Below are positions 7,966-15,978 of a stretch of 64,000 nucleotides of DNA, piece by piece (within the stretch, counting starts at the first letter, position 1; the number at the start of each line of letters is the position of its first letter). The notes beneath the pieces were generated by a model. It had not been told where the DNA came from and ran no database searches. It worked only from the letters and a program-made list of their open reading frames with translations. The translations under genes were made by a program, and so were the position numbers. The stretch lies in the IMG/VR virus record IMGVR_UViG_3300015242_000023, positions 1 through 64,000 of that record. One strand, written 5' to 3'. The stretch comes from a virus.

Positions 7966-9288
7966 CTACTTCCGCACCCTGGTCCCAGATGCGCCATTGT
8001 AGGTCGCGACGTGGTTATCCTTGACCTCAGTGTTGCTGGGCGCCGGCACGTTGGCTGGCGCGTCCAAGATGAACTTGCTCAGACCCGAGCTCGGCAGACC
8101 GAAGTTGTTCACAGGGATATCCCCCGTGGACATCTCGTTGGCGTAGATCACCGTCCCATAGCCGGGGCCGTCCAACTTGAAGAGGCTCTGGCCTGTGTTC
8201 TCGCCATTGTTGAAGGCGCCCACCCGGAGCCCCTGCGGCGCATAGATGCCGTACTGACTGTTCTGGATGAACGAGCCCATGATGATGTTGTGGCTGTAGC
8301 CGGTGTTGATTCCGGACCCGCCGTTGCGGCTCATGTTCGGAGCGATGCCGAAGACGTTGGACATGATCGCCCCGCCTAGGCTCTGGGCCAGCATGCCGTC
8401 CTTGCGCATGTTTTCGGCGTGCAGGTTGATGTGGCTGAACTCAAACACCGCGCCTTCAAAAATGAAACCGTATTCGGCATAGCTCGTGTAGATGTTCTGG
8501 AGGGTCGGCTTGTAGATATCCATGGCCGTGCCGCCTTGGGCCCGGATGCGGAGGCAGGCGCCGGCCGGGGGCCGATCATAGCCGCCGCCGTACAGTTGGA
8601 AGTTCATCAGGACGAAACCGCGGTTGGCAACGCCGGTCACGCCTTCAAAGCGGAACATGTCCTGACCGCCGGCGCCCACCCAGTTGATCTGCGCCCAACT
8701 GCCGTCGATGCCCCACACCTCGCCGCCGTGTTCGGTCTGGCGGAAGACGATGGTCTGGTCGATGTCGATCACCGTGCCAGGCGCCAGCGTGATCACCGTC
8801 CGGGTCGATGCTGCGGCATTGGCCAGCGCCTGCAACTGTGGCGTGGTCGTGGGCTTAGGCAACATGCCGCCCATAATGTTGATCACCGTTCCCCCGCCGC
8901 CCGTGCCGGGGACGCCTTGGATGCCCTGATCGCCCTTGTCCCCCTTCGGACCAGCCGCTCCGGTAGCTCCGGGCGCGCCCTGAATGCCTTGCAGCCCCGC
9001 GTGGCCCTGAGCCCCCGCCGGTCCCGTCGGCCCCTGTGGGCCCGTTCCTGAGCCGCCAGTGCCGCTTCCTGCCGGACCCTGCGGTCCCTGTGGCCCGGTC
9101 ACTCCCTGTGGACCCTGCGGACCGGGAGGTCCCTGCGTGCCGCCGCCGGGCGGCGGCTCTACCTCGGGCGAGTCCACCGTGTAGGTCCCCAGATCATCCC
9201 ATCCGTCTCCCCGCAGAAAGAACAACATCGACGCCGTTTCCGTGTTCAGCACCGTCTTGCCGTTGATGATCAGCTTGACAGTGGTCAT
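7966..9288 (-). CDS. Tail fibre/spike protein: collagen-like stalk plus beta-helix, 440 aa
   Basis: Residues 1-45 form a small beta domain, residues about 50-134 are Gly-X-Y collagen-like repeats ([10 protein letters not shown] style, rich in Pro and Gln), and the remainder is a repeat-rich beta protein. The stretch from about 180 to 420 reads like right-handed beta-helix coils with many Asn/Gly turns. This is the layout of a host-binding spike or fibre. It lies apart from the main tail cluster, alone on the minus strand. The GPQ-type repeats differ from the Thr-rich repeats at 38 and 40 kb. Confidence 0.8.
   Translation of the reverse strand: MTTVKLIINGKTVLNTETASMLFFLRGDGWDDLGTYTVDSPEVEPPPGGGTQGPPGPQGPQGVTGPQGPQGPAGSGTGGSGTGPQGPTGPAGAQGHAGLQGIQGAPGATGAAGPKGDKGDQGIQGVPGTGGGGTVINIMGGMLPKPTTTPQLQALANAAASTRTVITLAPGTVIDIDQTIVFRQTEHGGEVWGIDGSWAQINWVGAGGQDMFRFEGVTGVANRGFVLMNFQLYGGGYDRPPAGACLRIRAQGGTAMDIYKPTLQNIYTSYAEYGFIFEGAVFEFSHINLHAENMRKDGMLAQSLGGAIMSNVFGIAPNMSRNGGSGINTGYSHNIIMGSFIQNSQYGIYAPQGLRVGAFNNGENTGQSLFKLDGPGYGTVIYANEMSTGDIPVNNFGLPSSGLSKFILDAPANVPAPSNTEVKDNHVATYNGASGTRVRK
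8885..9145 (-). repeat. Collagen-coding Gly-X-Y repeat tract
   Basis: Tandem 9-nt units encoding Gly-Pro-Gln and related triplets in the stalk of the tail fibre gene. Internal repetition makes this a likely site of length variation. Confidence 0.7.
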
Positions 9289-9402
9289 CGGCGTAGCTCC
9301 TCGTTGGGGGCCTCACTATAACCTGTGCATGGCTCGGTGAATATCGGGGACAACCGACCAGGCACGAGGCCGTTGCGCGACCGAAGCAATAAGCATATTA
9401 TT

Positions 9403-9434
9403 GAAACAACAAACGGCCCCCGCGAGGGAGCCGT
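9403..9434 (-). terminator. Intrinsic terminator on the minus strand
   Basis: On the minus strand ACGGCTCCC pairs with GGGGGCCGT (9 bp, one G-T pair) around a TCGC loop and is followed by TTTGTTGTTT. It lies 115 nt upstream of the tail fibre gene, so it closes a transcript other than that gene: most likely the structured RNA to its right. Confidence 0.6.
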
Positions 9435-9590
9435 CTGAGTGCTGAAGGACCTTGACGGGTCCAGAAAGCAGTTGGGATGTAGCCGCATCCCGTGGAGCGA
9501 AGATAATCGCTCCCGGTGTCCGAGACAACCCAATCCGTCTGTTGGTTATTTGCGTCCGGCTATCTTTACCGAGGTGAAAGCCCTCGGGTT
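9404..9590 (-). ncRNA. Candidate structured non-coding RNA
   Basis: Reading the minus strand from about 9590 down, five stems follow one another: CCGAGG/CCTCGG (9569-9587), AACC-AA/TTGGTT (near 9527-9548), the perfect 7-bp GGAGCGA/TCGCTCC (9494-9513), GGGATG/CATCCC (9474-9491) and GGACC/GGTCC (9447-9462). They end in the intrinsic terminator at 9403-9434. No convincing protein lies here on either strand. The 5' end and promoter are not defined, and no known RNA family was recognised. Confidence 0.45.
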
Positions 9591-9809
9591 TGTCGGCCTT
9601 CCAGTGGTTGCCGTCCTGCACGCTGGATTATGCCATGGGGAGCGGGGATCTTCGGGTTCTGGGCCTACGGGCTTCCATGGGAGAAGTGGCGCAAGTGGAT
9701 CATGAGGGGCCTGCGGGTTGGGTGCCATGCCTTATCCACAGTCAGCTTGGGTTGCGGGCAATCACTAAATGCCCCGCTCCCAAGAAATCAATCATGGTCA
9801 GATTCATGA
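9591..9809. other. Stretch without a confident gene
   Basis: Between the structured RNA and the next plus-strand gene I see only short, weak reading frames. One, from ATG 9630, encodes a hydrophobic Trp-rich peptide but has no ribosome binding site. Any promoter for the minus-strand RNA should lie here; no clear consensus is visible. Confidence 0.4.
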
Positions 9810-9836
9810 GCATCCTCTCTTGGATAGAGAGGATGC
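9810..9836. other. Perfect 10-bp inverted repeat before plus-strand gene
   Basis: GCATCCTCTC and GAGAGGATGC flank a 7-nt loop, 17 nt before the ATG at 9854. There is no U-tract. It may be an operator or an mRNA leader hairpin regulating the downstream gene. Confidence 0.5.
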
Positions 9837-9853
9837 GGGCGGGAGCAATTGAA

Positions 9854-10201
9854 ATGGGCAGGTTTCATCGCAAGATAAGGATACTGGCGAAAACCGAATG
9901 GCCGGTATTTGTGCGAATGCACGAGACGGATAATCCCATACCTGTTGACCCGCGCTCGTTTTATCCGTGGGCATTGGCTCAACCAAAGCCAGAGCGGTAC
10001 AGGCTGTTCGCTGTGTTTCGGGAGTTCGTCATGTCCGAGCGATACTCGCGAACGGTGATGGCGGAAGGCGCGTATTACCATAGCCTTGATGGAGTCGTGA
10101 CGCGCCCGGTGCCTGATGTATCGATCAAGAATGCGCGTCGGAACATCGAAAATATCGACCAGTTTCGCGCAAGCAGGCCACTTGGAGGGAGCCATGGCTA
10201 A
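9854..10201 (+). CDS. Hypothetical protein, 115 aa
   Basis: Start chosen at MGRFHRKIRILAKTEW, which has GGGAG 8 nt upstream; earlier in-frame ATGs fall within the hairpin or lack a site. Basic N-terminus and aromatic-rich centre (SFYPWALAQPKPERYRLF). It heads the 9.8-12.3 kb rightward operon. No family recognised. Confidence 0.6.
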   Translation: MGRFHRKIRILAKTEWPVFVRMHETDNPIPVDPRSFYPWALAQPKPERYRLFAVFREFVMSERYSRTVMAEGAYYHSLDGVVTRPVPDVSIKNARRNIENIDQFRASRPLGGSHG

Positions 10202-10631
10202 AAACGAGAAGACGAGCGCGCGCGTTGCGAAGATCGCGGCCAAGGTACTGGCGGTGGACATCAATCAGTTTCCCGATCAACCGCACTCGCCGATCAATCC
10301 GGCGCATGTGGATGTCATGGTGCTAATTGGGCAGTCGCATTCGACGGGCTTGAAGTGGTCCGACATCCGCGCACTCGCCGCCTCGGCGCTCACCCAGACG
10401 CCGGACAAGCGCGATATCGAAGCCGCTCGAAAGTATCTCTACAACGACCTCGGATTCGATCCGCGCGACGGCGGAAAGGTTGGTCGAGCGACGCACAACG
10501 CAATGGGCGATCGCATCAAGCCGAGGAAGATTCTGCCGCCCAAGGCCAAGTGTGTCTTGTCGGCGCGCATCAAGTCGAAGCGCCCGAGCTCATGGCCGCC
10601 ATCGGCTAAACCGGGAAGGAACTCACCGTGA
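10194..10631 (+). CDS. Hypothetical basic protein, 145 aa
   Basis: Start at MAKNEKTSARVAKIAAK, with a strong GGAGGGAG upstream. Lys/Ala-rich start, then a globular part (LKWSDIRALAASALTQTPDKRDIEAA written in pieces along residues 60-90) and a basic tail. Could bind DNA; it precedes the replication-like gene. Confidence 0.6.
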   Translation: MAKNEKTSARVAKIAAKVLAVDINQFPDQPHSPINPAHVDVMVLIGQSHSTGLKWSDIRALAASALTQTPDKRDIEAARKYLYNDLGFDPRDGGKVGRATHNAMGDRIKPRKILPPKAKCVLSARIKSKRPSSWPPSAKPGRNSP

Positions 10632-10837
10632 CGCCCTATGATCTGATCGACATAGAGGTTTGGCTCCATCATGAAAGTCACGCAGGAAACGAGAACGCCG
10701 GCGCCTATCTGGTGTCCACGGATCACAAACACAAAACCTGGGTGCCCAAAGTGGCCTGCCAGTTGGAACTGACCAATGGCAACCGTGGTACGCTCACTCT
10801 GACAGAAAACTTGGCGGTCGAGCGAGGTTTGGTGTGA
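10628..10837 (+). CDS. Small hypothetical protein, 69 aa, GTG start
   Basis: GTGA overlap with the upstream stop. The product starts with VTPYDLIDIEVWLHHE and looks like a compact beta domain. Translationally coupled on both sides; no function recognised. Confidence 0.6.
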   Translation: MTPYDLIDIEVWLHHESHAGNENAGAYLVSTDHKHKTWVPKVACQLELTNGNRGTLTLTENLAVERGLV

Positions 10838-11718
10838 TGGCCAAGAATGCCCCAACACTATTTGCCGATGAAGAACTGGCCCCAATGCCGGAAAAGCTCT
10901 GCACCGATGCCCTGGCGGTGTGGAACGAGATTGCACCGGGCGCCAGTTGGCCAGAAGCCCGGTTCCTGACGCAATCCCGGCGGACGGCGATGCGGAGGGC
11001 CATAAAAGACTATGGCGGCTTGGTGGGCTGGAAAGAGCACTTAGCGAGGGCCGCGACCAGCGACTTCCTGACCGGGAAATCCCCCCGCGGCGAGCAGCAC
11101 AAGGACTGGCGCCCCGATCTGGACTGGTTCTTGAAACCGGCCAATGTGGTGAAAATCCTTGAAAACAAATTCAGCGGCAAAGGACCGGCCAAATCGTCGG
11201 TATTCGCGAACGCCAAGCCGCAGGGCATCGACTGGCGCGGGACGCTCGAAAGGTACAAGCCTCGAGGCTTCTGGCACAAGGACACGATGGGGCCGCGGCC
11301 AGAAGAGTCAGGCCCGCACAAGGTCCCAGCCGATATGATCGAGGCGTGGCGAAAGAAGCATGGCATCACGGGCGTGCAGGCCCCGACTGAGACCCGCGAG
11401 CAGCGGCTGGCGGCGTCGATCGCCACGTTCCGCCGTCTAGGGGATTACGCGCGGGCAAATGCGGCAGAGGAGCAACTGGCGGCGCTCCAGGGACGGCCGC
11501 CCGAGCTGGTCCCAGCTCCCGACGCTCGCAACCCTGATGTAGTACCTCCCAAGATGCCGTCTAATAAGGGTTATTCTGGCCACACTGCCAAAAACGGCGG
11601 AAATTATTCCAAATCTATGCAGCGATCCGAGGCCGAGATAACCCGCGCCATGGCCGCCGCTCAGGACGCGGCGTGGGAAGATATACCCGAGGGCGAAAAC
11701 TACGGGCGCGACGAGTGA
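10837..11718 (+). CDS. Replication-initiator/organiser-like protein, 293 aa
   Basis: The ATG overlaps the previous stop by one base (TGATG). A central segment (about residues 70-110) contains FLTGKSPRG, DWRPDLDWFLKP and ANVVKILE. The KADFDWFLKPANxxKILEG pattern is typical of the C-terminal region of phage replisome organiser (lambda O-like or DnaD-like) proteins. The C-terminus is Pro/Asn-rich and disordered. It would load the host helicase at the phage origin. No iteron array was seen in or near the gene. Confidence 0.55.
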   Translation: MAKNAPTLFADEELAPMPEKLCTDALAVWNEIAPGASWPEARFLTQSRRTAMRRAIKDYGGLVGWKEHLARAATSDFLTGKSPRGEQHKDWRPDLDWFLKPANVVKILENKFSGKGPAKSSVFANAKPQGIDWRGTLERYKPRGFWHKDTMGPRPEESGPHKVPADMIEAWRKKHGITGVQAPTETREQRLAASIATFRRLGDYARANAAEEQLAALQGRPPELVPAPDARNPDVVPPKMPSNKGYSGHTAKNGGNYSKSMQRSEAEITRAMAAAQDAAWEDIPEGENYGRDE

Positions 11719-12344
11719 AGCCGCTGGATCGCTCGATGTTTCAAGCCTACCGAATTAGCAGCCTGATCGACGGCAAGGTGTATATCGGCATCACGTCGCG
11801 CTCGCTAAAGGCGAGGTGGGCCGAGCATCTCTATGAATCGCGTCGGAATCGTTCTCGGATGACGGTAACTTGGGCGATCGCCAAGCACGGCGCCGACAAT
11901 TTCCGCATTGAGCCGATTTGTTGCGCGCGCTCATGGGATGACATATGCGCAGCCGAACAGGCGCTCATCGAGCAACATGGCTGCACCGCGCCCGCTGGTT
12001 ACAATCTGCGGAAAGGCGGCGATGGTGCCTTCGGCCGCAAGCCAACTGCCGAGGCCATAGAGCGATCGGCAGCAAAGCACCGTGGCCTTCCGTGCCATCC
12101 CAACACGCGATCTGCATCGTCGCGCACTCACAAGGGCGTCAAGAAATCCCCTGCGCATCGTGCTCGGATTGCTGCGGCCAGGCGAGGCATAGCCAGGAGC
12201 GAAGAGACTAAGGAAAAGCTGCGAGCCTATTGGGCCGCACGTAGGGCTGCGGGCGAGTTCAAAACGGCCAAGCCATACGCTCACGCCAAAATCCCGCTAG
12301 CGCTCAGCCAACATATCGCAGCGACCTACCGGCCGCGCTTCTAG
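11715..12344 (+). CDS. GIY-YIG homing endonuclease with NUMOD3 motifs, 209 aa
   Basis: Start taken as the GTG overlapping the upstream stop (GTGA). The N-terminus has the GIY-YIG pattern (AYRISSLIDGKVYIGIT), then a conserved Arg (LKARWAEHL) and Glu (AAEQALIEQHG). The C-terminal half carries NUMOD3-like DNA-binding repeats (SAAKHRGL, RIAAARRGIARSEETKEKLR). Enzymes of this kind cut intronless or empty sites and spread themselves. It forms the end of the operon, converging with the small minus operon. I see no intron around it, so it is free-standing. Confidence 0.85.
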   Translation: MKPLDRSMFQAYRISSLIDGKVYIGITSRSLKARWAEHLYESRRNRSRMTVTWAIAKHGADNFRIEPICCARSWDDICAAEQALIEQHGCTAPAGYNLRKGGDGAFGRKPTAEAIERSAAKHRGLPCHPNTRSASSRTHKGVKKSPAHRARIAAARRGIARSEETKEKLRAYWAARRAAGEFKTAKPYAHAKIPLALSQHIAATYRPRF

Positions 12345-12664
12345 GACCAGATACTATCCGCCAGATTATTCAGCCGCCGGGCTTCGGCGCGCACGAGCTC
12401 GGCGACTTCGACCATCACGGATTCGGGCAGGAGATTGTAGCCCGTCTCCCATCGCCGGATGTTGCGCCTGGTGACCTTGAGTGCGACCGCCATTTGGTTG
12501 TGCCATTCTTCGCCGAAGATGGCACGCCCGGCGATGGCGAACAGGGCGCGGCGGCCGTTGTTGTTGAGGCGAACCGACGTGTCCTTGGGAATGACCATGA
12601 TCTCCAGATGATCCGGCGTGTTGTCGAGCGGATCACCATAGGTGTGGTGCACAACTTTCGTCAC
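12341..12664 (-). CDS. Small helix-turn-helix protein, 107 aa, GTG start
   Basis: GTG overlaps the stop of the upstream membrane peptide gene (GTGA). A segment near residues 60-95 (MAVALKVTRRNIRRWETG) reads as a helix-turn-helix with a recognition helix, as in XRE-like regulators. It may regulate the divergent switch at 13.4 kb. A longer frame to 12853 runs through two other genes and was rejected. Confidence 0.6.
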   Translation of the reverse strand: MTKVVHHTYGDPLDNTPDHLEIMVIPKDTSVRLNNNGRRALFAIAGRAIFGEEWHNQMAVALKVTRRNIRRWETGYNLLPESVMVEVAELVRAEARRLNNLADSIWS

Positions 12665-12750
12665 AGCGCAGCCCAAGTGAGCGCCGTCCAGAAAGCCACC
12701 GATATCAGGCACACGATGAGAACCGTGAAGTAATTGCCCGGATATCCCAT
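12661..12750 (-). CDS. Single-span membrane peptide, 29 aa
   Basis: MGYPGNYFTVLIVCLISVAF begins a single transmembrane helix. GGGAGA lies about 7 nt upstream of this ATG. Sits between two coupled genes. Role unknown. Confidence 0.5.
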   Translation of the reverse strand: MGYPGNYFTVLIVCLISVAFWTALTWAAL

Positions 12751-12752
12751 GG

Positions 12753-12974
12753 TCATTCTCCCAACCCTGCGGCTTCGGCCTGGGCAAGCGCCTTCTGAGC
12801 GGCATCCTGCGCGATGAGCAGGCTCGCGAAGTTGGGAGGCTGACCAGTGACACGCCAATCTGCGATCAACGCGACGTAATTGGTCAGCGCGGCACGCATA
12901 GCGCGGGCTGCAGCCTCCGCTGCGTCTAGCTTGTGGGCTAGTTCCAGCATGTAGGCGTCATTTCCATTTCTCAT
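12753..12974 (-). CDS. Ala-rich helical protein, 73 aa
   Basis: Start at MRNGNDAYMLELAHKLD from an ATGA overlap with the upstream gene. Almost all helix, Ala-rich, with two helical arms separated by a short WRVTGQPPNF loop. Function unknown. Confidence 0.6.
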   Translation of the reverse strand: MRNGNDAYMLELAHKLDAAEAAARAMRAALTNYVALIADWRVTGQPPNFASLLIAQDAAQKALAQAEAAGLGE

Positions 12975-13111
12975 GACACGGTGATCCGGTAGACGTCGCC
13001 CTTGAACAGCGGGCGGTCGATCCGGACACGCCAGCCATCCCGGCGGTAAATGGCCCGGAGGCGGTTCGCCAAGGTGGCGGCTTCCAAGTAGGTGTTGCGT
13101 GTGAAGTTCAT
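12971..13111 (-). CDS. Small hypothetical protein, 46 aa
   Basis: MNFTRNTYLEAATLANRLR start with GGAG upstream; ATGA overlap at the end. Basic, with an Arg-rich middle. Unknown function. Confidence 0.5.
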   Translation of the reverse strand: MNFTRNTYLEAATLANRLRAIYRRDGWRVRIDRPLFKGDVYRITVS

Positions 13112-13137
13112 CAGATGCTCCTGTGGTTAGTCTTTTG

Positions 13138-13347
13138 TTAAGAGGGAAGGGCCTGTTGCCATGTCGGCATCGGCTTATTCCCATCGGGGAAACGGTTCGT
13201 CAGCCGCTTGTCGGCCACCGTAAATGTCCAACCTGGGACGATGCGCGCATTTATAGGCGGCATGTAGGTCACCCATCCCACCAAGTCGCCATCGGCCCAG
13301 ACTTCACGGTTGAAATCGTTCACAAAGCGGGTTTCTAAAATGGTCAT
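13138..13347 (-). CDS. First gene of the small leftward operon, 69 aa
   Basis: Begins MTILETRFVNDFNREVW. Small beta-rich protein directly downstream of the minus-strand promoter at 13.4 kb. No family recognised. Confidence 0.6.
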   Translation of the reverse strand: MTILETRFVNDFNREVWADGDLVGWVTYMPPINARIVPGWTFTVADKRLTNRFPDGNKPMPTWQQALPS

Positions 13348-13403
13348 TGCGGTGGCCCTTCTCTGCCTGTGCTGGTCGGGCCTGTGCCCGTCCTGTGGAT
13401 TGA

Positions 13404-13432
13404 GAAATACAGCTTGGTGAAATTATTGTCAA
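13404..13432 (-). promoter_or_regulatory. Leftward promoter of the second regulatory switch
   Basis: On the minus strand TTGACA (13427-13432), 17-nt spacer, TATTTC (13404-13409). Drives the small operon ending at 12341. Near-consensus -35 and optimal spacing. Confidence 0.65.
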
Positions 13433-13442
13433 CGGGGTCTTG

Positions 13443-13460
13443 CAATCTTTTTTAAGATTG
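13443..13460. promoter_or_regulatory. Operator-like palindrome
   Basis: Perfect inverted repeat CAATCTT-N4-AAGATTG, 16 nt before the ATG of the helix-turn-helix gene at 13476 and 10 nt from the -35 of the leftward promoter. A dimeric repressor here could control both directions. A clear rightward promoter was not found; weak TTGCAA (13440) and TGTAGG (13462) hexamers overlap the palindrome. Confidence 0.6.
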
Positions 13461-13475
13461 GTGTAGGTTGCCGCC

Positions 13476-13682
13476 ATGAAAGATCGAAACCTACTTCTCC
13501 GGCTTGAAGCCCAAGAGGGCGGCCCCGGCGCTGCGGCCCTGACCATCGGCATCAGCGGGCAGAGCTGGAGCAACTGGAAGAACAAGGCCCTTCCCAGTTA
13601 TGGGCGCCTTTTGGTGCATGTGGCGCTCAATCGGACGGGCCGGCGCCTGATACAGGATGCACTTGAGAGGAAAGAGCCATGA
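13476..13682 (+). CDS. Small helix-turn-helix regulator, 68 aa
   Basis: MKDRNLLLRLEAQEGGPG start, then AALTIGISGQSWSNWKNK, which reads as a helix-turn-helix with the recognition helix SGQSWSNWKNK. It lies just downstream of the palindromic operator and opposite the small leftward operon, the place of a Cro or autoregulator. Overlaps the next gene by ATGA. Confidence 0.65.
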   Translation: MKDRNLLLRLEAQEGGPGAAALTIGISGQSWSNWKNKALPSYGRLLVHVALNRTGRRLIQDALERKEP

Positions 13683-13900
13683 ACGCCCACGCCCACACGC
13701 TGCGCCGCATCGCCGATGGAGCATACAAATCCTATAAACAGGCCCAGACGGTGAGCGAAGCGGGTCGCCTCCTGACGCTGCGACGGCATCTGATCGATGC
13801 GGCCGACGAACTCGACCGGCTCACCGAGCTGGTGCGGGTGTGCTCAATGCAGACCGATCCAGCTTGGGCTGCAAATCTGGCGAAGGAGGGGTTGCGATGA
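13679..13900 (+). CDS. Small helical protein, 73 aa
   Basis: Start at MNAHAHTLRRIADGAYKSY from the ATGA overlap. Fully helical, with charge pattern suited to a coiled coil. Unknown function. Confidence 0.6.
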   Translation: MNAHAHTLRRIADGAYKSYKQAQTVSEAGRLLTLRRHLIDAADELDRLTELVRVCSMQTDPAWAANLAKEGLR

Positions 13901-14235
13901 AACACCTACGCGGTTTCATCAACGGGGCTTGGCCCGGAATCCTCGGCGGTCTGGTCGGTGGCGTTGTTGCCTTCTGTCTATCCAGTTGCCCAACCCGCGC
14001 TCAGACGATGTGCCAGAACCTCGGCGACGGCTTCACGTCCTGCACCAACGGCGCGAGCTCGCAGCGACTCGGCGAATTCGACTTCAATTCGGATGGCAGT
14101 TGGGGCATGCGCCTCGGCGGCGGGATGTATCTGGCCAATCCGCCCGCGAACCCGCGCGCCGATGCGCCAGCGGTTCCGATCATCCCCGAGCCGCAGCCCT
14201 TTGAAGTCTGGCGGCAGCGCGGAACCAGAAAGTGA
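13897..14235 (+). CDS. Membrane-anchored or exported protein, 112 aa
   Basis: Start at MKHLRGFINGAWPG from ATGA overlap. A hydrophobic segment (GILGGLVGGVVAFCLSSCPT, residues 14-33) is a membrane anchor or signal peptide. The rest is exported, with two Cys and a Pro-rich tail. Resembles small envelope proteins of phage accessory regions; function unknown. Confidence 0.6.
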   Translation: MKHLRGFINGAWPGILGGLVGGVVAFCLSSCPTRAQTMCQNLGDGFTSCTNGASSQRLGEFDFNSDGSWGMRLGGGMYLANPPANPRADAPAVPIIPEPQPFEVWRQRGTRK

Positions 14236-14516
14236 CGGGCATCCTCTGTCCCACATGCAACGGGCCCCATCACACGGTGACCAAAACCAACGCCTATGGG
14301 GAATTTTTTCGGCGCCTCAGACACTGCGCGGATTGCGATCTGGATTTCACGACCTACGAAGCTGCAGGGCGGCCGGGCGGCCGGTTCATGAAGGCAGTTC
14401 ACCTGCACCGGACACTCCAGGCTATGTCGCCGATTCGGCGTCAGATCGTAGAGAACCTAATCGAAGAACTAACGCCGGCTTCGGCTACGGTCATCAATTT
14501 TGGAGAGGAAGAATGA
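14232..14516 (+). CDS. NrdR-like zinc-ribbon protein, 94 aa, GTG start
   Basis: GTGA overlap fixes the start. Four cysteines in CPTC and CADC pairs frame the pattern GEFFRRLRHC and FTTYE, which is very close to the zinc ribbon of the ribonucleotide reductase repressor NrdR (FxxRRRxC...FTTxE). The ATP-cone domain of NrdR is absent: residues 45-94 are a short helical tail. So it is a zinc-ribbon protein of NrdR type, probably nucleic-acid binding, not a full NrdR. Confidence 0.65.
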   Translation: MTGILCPTCNGPHHTVTKTNAYGEFFRRLRHCADCDLDFTTYEAAGRPGGRFMKAVHLHRTLQAMSPIRRQIVENLIEELTPASATVINFGEEE

Positions 14517-14710
14517 GCCACATGCGCGTCTGGAGCAACGGAAGCACCCTCTATTTCGCTGGCCAATTCTCGGCCGACGATGCCGCGTTCATTGAGCCGT
14601 TGGCCTTCCAATATGGCATGTCTCGTCCTGAGCAAGCGCACCAGCAGGCCACTAAACTCGCATGGGCGTTCAAGAGCATTTGCGAGCGCGTTGCCAAGGA
14701 CACCAAATGA
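14513..14710 (+). CDS. Small hypothetical protein, 65 aa
   Basis: Start at MSHMRVWSNGSTLYFAG from ATGA overlap with the zinc-ribbon gene. Two beta strands then a helix with a cysteine. A longer frame upstream crosses two genes. Unknown function. Confidence 0.6.
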   Translation: MSHMRVWSNGSTLYFAGQFSADDAAFIEPLAFQYGMSRPEQAHQQATKLAWAFKSICERVAKDTK

Positions 14711-15978
14711 ACGACATCTTTCAGCCCCCCGCCTACAACGATACGCCGCTCAGCCAGCCACCGACGGACGGCCGTATACAGACGCCGCAGATGGGGGCCC
14801 AGCAACTAACCCAGATCGGGGCGAACGCGGCCAAAAACGGCCTAGTCGACGTGGCTCGCGTCGCATTCACGCGCGCCGTGAGAGAGGAGCGACGTGGCGA
14901 TACCCTGGCAAACTTGGCCAACGCACTGCGGCAGCTTTGGCGGTTCGACGAGGCCAACAAGATCATCGATGAAGCGCTTCAATTCGCGCCCCAGGACGGC
15001 CGGGTGTGGGGCATCAAGGGCGTCACCATGCTGGACCAGAACCGGTCAACGGACGCCATCGCCGCCTTTCGAAACTCGCTGATGTGGGGCGGCGCCGCTC
15101 CCTTTACCAAGTTCGGCTTGGCTGAGGCGCAGCTCCATGCCGGCGACTTCGACCGCGGCCTGAGGGGCTACGAATCCCGGTTTGAGATAAACTCGCCTCG
15201 CCTTCATGGCCTCCCCCGGTGGCAGGGAGAACCATTGGGCGACAAGGTGCTGCTGGTCGAGGCCGAACAAGGCTTTGGCGACACTTTCATGTTTAGCCGC
15301 TTCCTGCCTCGCATCCCAGGGAACTATATCTTCAGCGTCCAAGCGCAGGCAGTGAGTCTGTTCGGACCGGAGGCGAAGCGGCTGGGCGAAGCAGTGCGCG
15401 CTGATTACTGGTGCCCTCTCATGAGTCTACCGCTGATCGTCGGCACCGACATCACGCCCGCGCTGGCTTTCCGGCCTAACCGCATCCTGCCGCTGACGGC
15501 GCGCGGCAAATTCAACATCGGCATTGTCTGGGCATCCAAGGCAGGAGGGTCCGGCACTCCCGAAGAAATGCGCCACGGCCTGCAGAAGTCATGCCCGATC
15601 GAGGCCTTCCTTGATCTTTGCGACATCGACGGCGTCCAACTGCACAGCCTGCAGTACGATCAGGATGCCAGCCTGATGACGATGGACCTCGTTAACCAAC
15701 TTCCCCAATACGACTTCCGCGACCAGGCCGCGCACATGCTCAACATGGACCTGATCATCAGCGTGGACACCGCACCGCTGCATCTGGCCGGGACGCTCGG
15801 GCGTCCGTGCATCGCGCTGTTGAACGTGGTTGGAAGCTGGCAATGGGGTTCTGGAGATACCACGCCTTGGTACAAATCAGTCCGGATCGTGCGGCAGCCA
15901 AAGCCGTTTGACTGGTCCGGAGCGATGGCCAAAGCGAAGGATATCGTGGTCGAGATGATGGGGGAGCACAAGCCATGA
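14707..15978 (+). CDS. TPR-glycosyltransferase (GT9/GT41-like), 423 aa
   Basis: N-terminal third (about residues 40-160) has tetratricopeptide-type helices (LANALRQLWRFDEANKII, WGIKGVTMLDQNRSTDAI). The rest is a GT-B glycosyltransferase: LLVEAEQGFGDTFMFSRFL, FNIGIVWASKAGG, DLIISVDTAPLHLAGTLG and WGSGDTTPWYKSVRI. The SVDTAPLHLAG motif is shared by ADP-heptose:LPS heptosyltransferases (GT9) and TPR-linked relatives of O-GlcNAc transferase. It is likely cytoplasmic, transferring a sugar to protein or glycolipid. HldE and HldD, which make ADP-heptose, are encoded 0.4-3 kb downstream in the same coupled operon, so heptose is the likely sugar; this is inference. Confidence 0.75.
   Translation: MNDIFQPPAYNDTPLSQPPTDGRIQTPQMGAQQLTQIGANAAKNGLVDVARVAFTRAVREERRGDTLANLANALRQLWRFDEANKIIDEALQFAPQDGRVWGIKGVTMLDQNRSTDAIAAFRNSLMWGGAAPFTKFGLAEAQLHAGDFDRGLRGYESRFEINSPRLHGLPRWQGEPLGDKVLLVEAEQGFGDTFMFSRFLPRIPGNYIFSVQAQAVSLFGPEAKRLGEAVRADYWCPLMSLPLIVGTDITPALAFRPNRILPLTARGKFNIGIVWASKAGGSGTPEEMRHGLQKSCPIEAFLDLCDIDGVQLHSLQYDQDASLMTMDLVNQLPQYDFRDQAAHMLNMDLIISVDTAPLHLAGTLGRPCIALLNVVGSWQWGSGDTTPWYKSVRIVRQPKPFDWSGAMAKAKDIVVEMMGEHKP

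Noticed and set aside
9316-9621. Minus-strand 101-aa frame upstream of the tail fibre gene
   Set aside because: Contains the five hairpins and the intrinsic terminator; no ribosome binding site at its ATG. RNA interpretation preferred.
9630-9809. Plus-strand hydrophobic 59-aa frame with Trp-rich segment
   Set aside because: Membrane-like, but no ribosome binding site, no coupled gene, and opposite a structured RNA region; left unassigned.
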